A stretch of DNA of 64,000 nucleotides from the NCBI GenBank assembly GCA_030760725.1, contig JASWHV010000011.1:82809765-82873764 (forward strand), in the 5' to 3' direction. The stretch comes from Neostapfia colusana. Its lineage: Eukaryota > Streptophyta > Magnoliopsida > Poales > Poaceae. Shown piece by piece: positions 1-8,553 of the stretch. The notes under the pieces are model-generated. The model did no database searches and was not told the origin of the DNA. It saw only the letters and a list, made by a program, of their open reading frames with translations. Within the stretch, counting starts at the first letter, position 1. Each line of letters begins with the position of its first letter. The translations under genes and the position numbers were made by a program.

Positions 1-1872
1 TCTGGAAATATAGAAACTAGTAAATGATAAATGGAGTTTCTAAAGTACAAAGAATTCAGTTTAGGGTTGATAGAAATAATGAAGGCACATATGGAGAAGA
101 AAAATACTTTTCATACATACTTGGTAGTTTAATATATAAGGAATTTATTTAAAACTGAAACACACATATATATACATATATGTATATATATATAGTATGT
201 GAGTATAAATATGAACACCAAAGTAAGAATCATACACATATAAATAAAAGTGTATGCAAGTCCCAAATCAACACACATAAAGTAACCACAACACATATAA
301 TGGTAAAGAACTTTCATAAATATGAATGTGTGGTTTGTATGAAGTAGAAGTGTGAACTATGTCTTATGATTGTTGTTTTTCTTTTGCTATGTGTGATGGT
401 ATGAAGTAGAACCTGCTCAAGAACAAGTTATTCAATTCCAAGACCAAGACTACCCATTTCAAGAGCAGCAAGAAGGAGGCAAGTGTCCTTGACCACTTTG
501 ATCCTATGCTAGGATGTGTAGATAGAATTATTTGCATTGTCAAATGAAATATGAAACCCATGCTAGGAAAGTTTCCCTAGAATTGCATTACCTTGTTTCC
601 TTGTAGCTTGGGTTGGGATTTATTTTACCATGTCATTTATTTCCATGCATATGCTTAGCCATGCTTAGAATGGGGTATTTGGGACATGAAATCATCAGTT
701 TATATTACCATACTCTTGAATGAGATATTGTGAGTTATGTAGAGGTAGGGATCAAGGCAAGTTGGATGTTTTGGTTGTGTGCTGGGTGCACGAGACTTGG
801 GTTTGTGTTTAGTACTTGCCTGGATCCTAAGGACCGGTTCATGGAGCATGTAACCCGGCTTTACAGTGCCAACCACATGCTGAGATGGGGCAGCTTAGCC
901 AATTAATTAGGTGTATCCCCGGCGTAGTATGGGTGTGTTGGATGGTGCGGGGAATAGGAGTCAGCTGGACTGCCATATGAACCGCAAGGCTCAAGAGGGG
1001 GCCACTGCAGCGGGGTTGGAGCCTCTTGTATGCTGTTAGGGGTGAAACCTCAGTGGGCCCACGCTCGTCGGGAATCCCTTTGTAAAGGCTTCGTAGTGAT
1101 CTCTTGGCCGCACACCTGGGAAGTGTGAATGTGGATCGTAGCCACTGGCATAATGGAGGTTCTTTTAGTCCACCCGGCAACGGGGGATGAAATCACTACT
1201 TGTGGGTACAGTGGTACAAACTCTGCAGAGTCAAAACTGTCTTGACAGCCGTGCTCACGGTTAAGAGCGGTCTGGACTTATTCATGATTAGAGGAATGAT
1301 GGTTTTGGAAGTTAAGCGGGGAGCTTAACATTGGAAATGATGTTATGGTTATTTGGTTATGATGATGGGATGGGAGATTTGGACCATTTCACCTGTGTAG
1401 TAATGTAGGTGCTTAATAAGCTAAGGTGATAGGTATTAATTGCGTAGTGCTTTAACCATGAGTTCAAACTCTCCTTGTTCTAGCCATGCATGATATAATT
1501 TTCCACACTTGCTGAGTACCATTGGTACTCAACCTTGCATATTTGTTGGTTTATATTGCTGCTCAGGTCAAGATAATGAGGTGGTGTATAATGACCAAGA
1601 TTTTGGACCCGAGGAAGGTTTTTAGGTTCATGAAGACCCCCGGGCAACGCCTGTGATGGAGCCCTAAAGAATAATATTCCGCTGCTAGTTTATTTACTTG
1701 TGATGAACTTATTATTGTCCATCGAGACATTTACTATGTAAGACTTACTTATATTCGACACCTGGCTTGTAATAAATGATGCTTCACTATTTGTCATCAC
1801 ATGTATGGGAAAATGATCCTGGCATACATGTGATATTCACTTGGTTGTTCTTCGGAAAAACCGGGTGTGACA
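1..1872 (+). repeat. 3' part of a gypsy-type LTR (element E)
   Basis: This is non-coding and reads like the downstream part of a large chromovirus (Tekay/Del-type) LTR. An AT-rich first 780 bases is followed by a GC-richer block (about 780-1260) and an AT-rich tail. It ends at 1872 in a CA dinucleotide within a GGGTGTGACA-type terminus, which is typical of these LTRs. The next base begins the leader of element A1, so E probably inserted there; the 5-bp target duplication would be ctcgg at 1873-1877. Its left end lies outside the window. The ORF-like stretches here show no recognisable protein. The first several hundred bases are assigned to the LTR by continuity only. Confidence 0.6.
163..195. 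repeat. AT-rich microsatellite
   Basis: A short run of alternating TA with interspersed C and G lies in the AT-rich first part of the E LTR. It is a simple repeat with no sign of function. Confidence 0.7.
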
Positions 1873-2700
1873 CTCGGTCAGAGATTTCCTTCTCCTTGTT
1901 CTTCATTTACCTACAGTCTACTTTTGCCTACAAAAGTTCGCTCTAAAAAAATCCTAAAAACACTTTGAGCCTTTTGCTTGGCTACTTAGCTCTCGACTTG
2001 TTGAATTCACGGTTGCCTTTTTGTGTCAAGTTGCTGGTCCTAAGTTTTTCACCGCTAGAGTTTTGAGTTCGTGCCACTTTGTTCTCAGTCCATTTCCATT
2101 ATCTACCCAAAGTTGAGAAAAAAAGCAAGTGCAAAAGAAAAGCTGCACGGATCAACAAGAAAAAGGCACGTGCAAAAAGAAAAGCCGCACTGATTACAAT
2201 CACAAAAAAAAGTTTCTAAGTATAAAAAAAAGAGAGACAATTTGTGTAACATTTGTTTCATGTTTCGAAGTTCAACTTGCTGTTTTCAACGTAGTTGAAA
2301 AACAACGGATTGGGCTGTTCGAACTTCCCTACCATAGTAATCCAACGTCACGTGGAGTTACGGCTCATGTCTCTAGTAAAGTTTGAGCTAGGACCAGCAC
2401 AATACCATCGTGGAACGTTTATTCAACTTTGTTGTGACTAATGTGGTACTAGTTGTTCCTTTGCACAAATTGTGTCTAGCAGCCACCTACAGCTCCACAA
2501 AATTGTCTACGACACCATAAGGTTGTGCTGGCAGCCACCGTTTGTTGTTGTTCTTGCTGATTGTCGGCGCCTCCTGCATCGCATGGTATGAACTTGTAAG
2601 ACCTTGATTTCTTGCTAGTGAGGAATTGTGTTGTCCTACCATCTCTTAGCAACTGTTAGGATTAATCTGCTTGCTGTTATATTTCCTTTCTTTACTAACC
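1873..2700 (+). other. 5' untranslated leader of A1
   Basis: About 830 bases between the lost 5' LTR and the gag ATG. They match the leaders of A3 (32751-33598) and A4 (63261-64000). The leader contains A-rich, lysine-codon-like runs near 2115-2235, but reading frames there are not kept among copies because of indels in the A runs, so it is treated as non-coding. The primer binding site is lost. Confidence 0.75.
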
Positions 2701-5700
2701 ATGTCAGCTGATGCGAATGAGACATATCCACATTCACCACGTACGAGGGGCATCATTCAGCATTTCGAACACCAAGTAAAGCTACACACAGATGCTCTCA
2801 ATGAGGATATTCAAGTCACCAATGAACGTATTGGTCAATTAGAGTCGACGCAGATTTGCACCAACACCAAACTGACCACATTAGAAAGCACTGTTGGGGC
2901 TATTAACACTTCTCTTGCAGCAATCATTGAGCGATTGGAGAGGATGAAACAGGTTGGACGCGAAGAGAGGCAAAGACGTGTTGATGACAGTCACGACTCC
3001 GTTGGCAGTGCTGCAAGATATGACGAGGCGGAGTATTCGGCGGATACCGAGCTTGATTATAGATCTTTCAGGTATCGACGGCAGCCACGTCGTGACCATC
3101 GTGGTATGGGGTGGTCGAGCTCAACGATGCGAGGTACGTGACAATGACGATTCTCTACGCAGCATTAAATTCTCCATACCACCTTTTGATGGTAAATATA
3201 ATCTGGATGCATATCTGTCTTGCGAATTGTCAGTAGATCAAAAATTTGCATGCCATGATTTCCCTGATGATAAAAAGGTTAGAGCTGCCACTAGTGAATT
3301 CACTGACTTTGCTTCTGTTTGGTGGCATGAATATCAAACTAAAAATCCAGCTACCGTACCACAAACTTGGAATGCTTTGAAACGAATCATGCGTCGTCGT
3401 TTTGTTCCTTCCTATCATGCTCGTGACCTGTTGCATAAATTACAACAACTTAGACAAGGCAACAAATCTGTTGAGAAATACTATCAAGAACTTCAAATAG
3501 GCATGATGCGTTATGGCCTAGTTGAAAATTTAGAGGCTGCAATGGCTAGGTTTATGGGTGGTTTAACAAGAGAAATTCAGGACATATTGGCTTATAAGGA
3601 ATACACTAACGTCACTCGATTATTCCATCTTGCTTGTAAGGCTGAAAGAGAAGTGCAGGGACGACGTACAAGAACTAACATTTCTGCAGGTCGAACTACC
3701 TCATGGCAGTTCCGCTCAAGTACTGCTGGTACTAAGCATGATTCTCCAGACGATCCTTCCAATGGGTTGTCCAGGACTACATCAAAATCAGCACCTTCGC
3801 GTGCAATCGAGACAACAAAAGGATCCATCCAAGTTGCAGCCAACACTTCTTCTTCCATTGCTTCTACCGGGAGAACAAAAGACATTCAATGCCTCCAGTG
3901 CAAGGGTTTTGGGCACCTACGAAGGGACTGCACAAGCAAGCGTGTGCTGGTTGTACGAGAAAATGGTGAGTACTCATCCGCTAGTGATTTAGATAATGAA
4001 ACATATGCCATGCTTGCTGCACAAGAAGCAGGAAAGAAGAATGATGATGAAGAGCACATTGGGGCTGATCATGCTGCCCACTATGAGAGTCTTGTTGTTA
4101 GGCGTGTCTTGAGTGCCCAAATGATCAAAGCTGAACAGAACGAGCGACACAATCTATTCCAAACTAAGTGTGTAGTTTTGGAACGATCGTGTCGCATTAT
4201 TATTGATGGAGGAAGCTGCAATAATTTAGCAAGTGCTACCATGGTAGAAAAGTTTGGGATGACAACACTTCCACATCTATATCCCTACTACATCCAATGG
4301 TTCAACGACAGTGGTAAGCTTAAGGAATACGCTGATGTGTTTCCACAAGAGGTACCAGCCGGGCTGCCACCATTGAGAGGGATTGAGCATCAGATTGACC
4401 TCATCCCTAGGGCTTCTTTGCCCAACCGAGCACCATACAGGACCAATCCGGAGGAGACTAAGGAGATTCAGCGGCAAGTACAGGAATTACTCGACAAAGG
4501 TTATGTGCGTTCCCTTAGTCCTTGTTCCGTTCCTGTCTTTTTGGTCCCAAAGAATGATGGATCGTGGCGCATGTGTGTAGATTGTCGAGCAATTAATAAC
4601 ATTACCATTAGATATCGTCATCCTATTCCTAGGTTAGATGATATGCTTGATGAACTTAGTGGATCGATGATTTTCTCTAAAATTGATTTGCGTAGTGGAT
4701 ACCATCAAATTCACATGAAGCTAGGTGATGAATGGAAAACAGCATTTAAAACAAAGTTTGGTTTGTATGAGTGGTTAGTCATGCCTTTTGGTCTCACGAA
4801 TGCACCTAGCACTTTCATGAGATTAATGAATGAGGTTTTACGTGCTTTCATTGGAAGATTTGTGGTAGTATATTTTGATGACATCTTGATCTATAGTGCA
4901 TCTCTTGAAGTTCATCTTGATCATCTCCGTGCTGTTTTCAATGCTTTACGTGATGCACGCTTATTTGGTAACATTGACAAGTGCACCTTTTGCACGGATC
5001 GAGTTTCTTTTCTTGGCTATGTTGTGACACCACAGGGAATTGAAGTTGATCAAGCCAAGGTGGAGGTGATACACAGCTGGCTGACTCCTACCACGGTCAC
5101 ACAAGTACGAAGCTTTCTCGGACTTGCTGGATTCTATCGTCGTTTTGTGAAAGACTTCAGCACCATAGCAGGCCCACTGCATGAGCTTACAAAGAAGGGT
5201 GCTCCATTCACATGGGGCAAGGCGCAAGAGGCTGCATTTGCAACTTTGAAGAATAGGTTAACTCATACATCCCTTCTCCAATTACCAGATTTCAGTAAGA
5301 CTTTTGAATTGGAATGTGATGCTAGTGGTATTGGATTGGGAGGTGTCTTGTTGCAAGAGGGGAACCTATTGCTTATTTTAGCGAGAAACTGAATGGGTCT
5401 AGTCTGAACTATTCCACTTATGATAAAGAATTATATGCACTAGTACGAACTTTAGAAACATGGCAACATTATTTATGGCCTAAAGAATTTGTTATACATT
5501 CTGATCATGAATCTTTGAAGCACATTAAGAACCAAACTAATCTGAACCGTAGGCATGTCAAGTGGGTAGAATTCATTGAGTCCTTTCCTTATGTCATCAA
5601 ACACGAGAAAGGAAAAGATAATGTCATTGGGATGCCTTATCTCACCGTTACAATATATTGTCCCAACTTGATTTTAAGATTTTTGGCTTGGAAACAATTA

Positions 5701-6290
5701 AAGAACAATATGCTTTTGATGCTGATTTGAAAGATGTGCTGCTGCAATGTAAAGAAGGAAAAACATGGAATAAGTTTGTTCTCACTAATGGTTTTGTGTT
5801 TCGAACTAACAAATTATGCATTCCAGCTGGTTCTGTGCATATCTTACTATTGCAGGAAGCACATGATGGAGGATTGATGGGACACTTTGGTGTCAAGAAG
5901 ACGGAAGACATCTAGCAAGCCATTTCTCTTGGCCAAAGATGAGGAGAGATGTGGAGCGGTTTGTTGCTCGTTGCACCACCTGTCAAAAAGCTAAGTCCCG
6001 TCTTAATCCACATGGTTTATTGATGCGGACATCCCTACCGTTGATACAACCACAACACCAGCCCATTCACCACTCTCAGCTAATCAGGTCCAATGACACG
6101 CGCTCGTGCACGGCAACTTAATTATCAGGTGAATTCATTTCTGGCTGTTCAAAGTAATTATCCTTCAAATGGGGACCTATTAAAGCCTTGTGATGACCTT
6201 GTTATTATTAGGTGCTTGGGAATTGATCCAGCTAGGAGTGATGGAGGGATTAATGCAATAAAGGCTGCTCCACCCGAGGGGAAATCTTGA
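2701..6290 (+). pseudogene. A1 gag-pol remnant (CRM-like)
   Basis: Decayed polyprotein gene of family A. Gag starts at the ATG at 2701 (MSADANETYPHS). An extra G near 3109 shifts the frame, and reading continues in one long frame to 5392. Visible parts in order: Gag; CCHC zinc knuckle (CLQCKGFGHLRRDC, near 3890-3932); the start of an aspartic protease (IIDGGSCNN, near 4198-4225); reverse transcriptase with YFDDILIYS near 4870-4900; RNase H (CDASGIGLGG, near 5310-5345); and the integrase zinc-binding region to about 6020. The second half of the protease is missing with the 504-nt segment absent at 4324/4325. Other breaks are one-base losses near 5360 and 5627, a TAG near 5913, and loss of the integrase core. 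The frame tail continues into the LTR to 6290. It cannot make a working polyprotein. Confidence 0.85.
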
Positions 6291-7038
6291 GGCTGGGGCC
6301 ATGTAATAAAGAGAAATTTAGACAAATAAGGAAAGGAATAAGGGAAATCTCGTCCAACTTTGCTGCTGGACGAAATTCCCTCTTTCTTCCCCCATTTAAA
6401 GATAGATGTGCTATAATAAGGAAAGAAATAGAGGAAACCATATCCTGCCTTGCTGCTGGATGGGTTTCCCTCTTACTTTCCCTATTAAATGGTAGTCTAT
6501 CACAGAAAAAGGAATGGAATAAGGGAGATCACGTCCTACCTTTGTTGCTGGACGAATTTCTCTCTTCCCTCCCCTATTTAAGTAGTCCAAGAGCTCCTTG
6601 ACAGGGCGGGTTTTGTTTTCTGTAAGTTTAGCCATTGCTACTTCCTTATAATGCAAGTGTCGACGAGACCTTCCGATTACTTGAATCAGAACCCCAACTT
6701 TTTCACACCCGTGAGTGTTTGTTTGTTATCTTGTTCTTGCTTGTTCTTCGATTGCTTGCAGGTTCAAGGCTGTTCTTGGCACGGCAAGTACAGCAACAAC
6801 AGGAGCCGGTGTAACTATCGCTAAGGCGCAGCATCCTTGTGGTTGTTGTAGTCGGTTAGCACAACGTCGACCTCCGCCCAAATCGTAGTTACTAGGAGAC
6901 GGTGTAACTGTCGCTCAAGGCGCCACACCATTCTAGTTGTGGTAGTCGGACAGCCAACGTCGGCCTCCACCAAATTCGTTGATTACCAACATCTCTCATC
7001 GAAAGATAGGGCGTCCCCGGTACCCGTTGGGTTCATCA
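6021..7038 (+). repeat. 3' LTR L1 of A1
   Basis: LTR of family A, starting TGATGCGGAC at 6021 and ending TTCATCA at 7038. It is 1018 bp, against 936 bp for L3, because it keeps an 83-nt segment (6129-6211) that L2, L3, L4 and L5 all lack. A TATA-like CTATTTAAG lies near 6563-6571. The first 270 bases also encode the polyprotein tail (QLNYQV...), a layout known for CRM elements. Confidence 0.85.
6129..6211 (+). other. 83-nt GT-AG-bounded segment unique to L1
   Basis: Present only in L1. It begins GTGAAT and ends ATTAG, and is bordered by AGGTG on both sides. It encodes part of the polyprotein tail after NYQV. In the other LTR copies the flanks are joined directly, which changes the tail to end in QVLGN and a stop. 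The missing state could come from splicing before reverse transcription or from a deletion between the AGGTG repeats. Confidence 0.7.
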
Positions 7039-7389
7039 TTAAGGGTTGGCGGCAGCGACGACGAGACAATCTACGTCGCGAATCCACTGCTGGGTCGCTG
7101 ACTGAGGCGCGTCCCCAGTAGGTGGATTGCGTAGTAGCGCTCGTGCTGCAGCTAGTGCACTCCCGTGGGAGACACTCAGCGCCTGCAGTGGATCTTGGGC
7201 TTGCTGGAGTCGGCGCTGCCGGAGTCGGCTGCTGGCTTCCAGCTTGCACCGGCACACTCCGTCCTGAGTGTGTCGAGACGTAGTCCCCGCTGGTCACCGT
7301 TCGTCCTGAACATGGGCGGGGAGAGCTTGCCGCTGAAGGAAGCTTCATCATCTTCGTCGGCAAAAGCTCGTCGCGCAAGGGAAAAGCCC
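7039..7389 (-). pseudogene. 5' internal / Gag N-terminal fragment of D
   Basis: Internal sequence just after the primer binding site of D, cut off by the A1 insertion. A reverse-strand open frame covers most of it (from 7378, Ser/Pro/Arg-rich). That frame runs on into A1 LTR sequence, so its end is artificial. I recognise no domain. It may be leader plus the start of gag. Confidence 0.4.
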
Positions 7390-7406
7390 CCTACCTGGCG
7401 CGCCAA
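7390..7406 (-). other. Primer binding site of D
   Basis: The reverse strand reads TGGCGCGCCAGGTAGGG immediately inside the LTR end at 7408. This is the usual place for a tRNA primer site. The sequence is of the kind seen in grass Tat/RIRE2-like elements and differs from the initiator-Met site used by A, B and C. Confidence 0.7.
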
Positions 7407-7718
7407 ATGTCAAAGTGTGTTATCGATACTTCCCCCAGACCTGCTCTGGGCAGCCCGCGGAGGTTCTTTTTCGGAGGGGCTAGTCACTCATGGAGAGCTT
7501 ACGCGTTAGGGACGATGGAAGGAGAAGCTTGACACAGGGATTTTTACGTGGTTCAGGTCGCCAGAGCGTAAAACCCTATGTCCACGGTGAGTAGAGATGC
7601 TCGTTGTATTGCTTGGTGCTCAGAACCGGAGTTCTGAGCTTGAGGATGAGTCGGGTGCTCGGATGCTGGAGCGTAAGTGTGCAAAGAGTCAAACCCTTTC
7701 TAACGTTGCCTACCCGAG

Positions 7719-7730
7719 CCTTTTATAGTC
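7719..7730 (-). promoter_or_regulatory. TATA box in D LTR
   Basis: GACTATAAAAGG on the reverse strand, correctly placed downstream of the repeated upstream region and upstream of the primer binding site. Confidence 0.6.
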
Positions 7731-8129
7731 CAAGGCTCGGGTGGCTTACAAGGTGGGCCCGGGACCTGACAGGTGGTCCAGGGGAGATTGCCTGCCATCT
7801 ACCGTATCCGCAGTTACGCCGGCAGTTGTCTCTGGCGTGGGCTTCTAAGTCTTCATTCTGCCGCCCTGCCCATGCCGCAAGCTAGTCGTAGTGGTTGATG
7901 ATGGCAGGGGCGGCAGGGGATGTCTTGTTGCTGTGTTTATTGGCGTACAGCCACTGACGCGGCGTGCCAGTCTTCACTGCGATGTGATTGGGCGCAACGG
8001 CACCTGACAGGGGTGTGCTCCGCGTCTCCACGCCTTGGGAAGATGCGGGTCTTGAATACCTTGTACCGGCAAGGTATGGCGCGTCTTTACTCTTGCTGCC
8101 TACCGCGCGGGGGCGGGCAGCGCTGCTCT

Positions 8130-8510
8130 GCTGGCCACGTGGCGGACCCGGAGCTCTCCTCTGAGGAGAAGGAGGTCCGGCCCCGCTGGACACGTGGAGC
8201 CTTCGGAGCTCTCCCCGTAGAGGGGGGAGGTCCGGCTCTGCTGGCCACGTGGCGGGCCCAGAGCTCTCCTCTGAGGAGAGGGAGGTCTGGCCCCACTGGA
8301 CACGTGGAGCCTTCAGAGCTCTCCCCACAGAGGGGGAAGGTCCGGCTCTGTTGGCCAGCCCGGAGATCTCCTCTGAGGAGAGGGAGGTCCGGCCCCGCTG
8401 GACACGTGGCGCCCTCGAAGCTCTCCCCGCGGAGGGGGGAGATCCGGCTCTGTTGGCCACGTGGCGGGCCCGGAGCTCTCCCCGCGGAGAGGGGCGAGGT
8501 CCTTAGACAG
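8130..8510 (-). repeat. G-box-bearing minisatellite in D LTR
   Basis: Degenerate tandem repeats of about 55 bp, arranged as doublets of about 110 bp, in the upstream (U3) part of the LTR. Six copies of the CACGTG core occur near 8138, 8189, 8247, 8299, 8403 and 8459. CACGTG is the plant G-box bound by bZIP and bHLH factors. Its role here is inferred. Confidence 0.7.
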
Positions 8511-8553
8511 TTTCCCCTGTGCGCGGGGGTACCCCATATTGAGGGTACCGACA

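Larger units (their letters stand above)
1873..7038 (+). mobile_element. CRM-like gypsy copy A1 (5' LTR absent)
   Basis: Forward copy of family A. It has leader, gag-pol remnant and 3' LTR (L1). The 5' LTR is not in the window, because element E abuts the leader at 1872/1873. The 3' LTR ends precisely at 7038 inside element D, so A1 most likely inserted into D; the predicted duplication is ttaag at 7039-7043. Compared with copies A3 and A4, A1 lacks a 504-nt GT-AG segment at 4324/4325 and also everything between the integrase zinc region and the LTR (junction 6020/6021). The clade call rests on the LTR start TGATGCGGACATC, the polyprotein running into the 3' LTR, and CRM/RIRE7-like polyprotein wording. 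Confidence 0.8.
7039..8553 (-). mobile_element. Tat/RIRE2-like gypsy fragment D
   Basis: Reverse-oriented 5' end of a gypsy element. It has a complete LTR (7408-8553), a primer binding site directly inside it, and about 350 bases of internal sequence that stop at the A1 LTR boundary (7038/7039). The LTR start (TGTCGGTACCCTC on the reverse strand) and the TTGGCGCGCCAGGTAGG binding site recall grass RIRE2/Tat-type elements. The outer LTR edge abuts the satellite, so D inserted into satellite; the expected 5-bp duplication beside it is gtgag at 8554-8558. Confidence 0.7.
7408..8553 (-). repeat. 5' LTR of D
   Basis: A 1146-bp LTR with TG...CA ends (TGTCAAAG at 7408 and CCGACA at 8553 on the forward strand). 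It is GC-rich. A TATA-box-like CTATAAAAGG on the reverse strand (about 7720-7729) fits transcription leftward through D. A minisatellite occupies its upstream half. Confidence 0.8.

Noticed and set aside
839..1180. 113-codon reverse frame near the left edge
   Set aside because: It lies in the GC-richer block of the E LTR, shows no protein family pattern and is antisense to the LTR.
2100..2386. Lys-rich open frame in the A leader (also 32979-33284 and 63711-63893)
   Set aside because: The A-rich runs differ by indels among A1, A3 and A4, so the frame is not kept. Best explained as a conserved non-coding leader.
4195..4230. Protease motif IIDGGSCNN in place of the usual D-S/T-G
   Set aside because: Identical in A1-A4 and, to my knowledge, usual for this gypsy group, so not a lesion or novelty.
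6711..6761. GTGAGT...TTGCAG stretch in the A LTR that looks like a small intron
   Set aside because: At 51 nt it is shorter than typical plant introns and it is present in all the LTR copies that cover it. No copy shows the spliced state.
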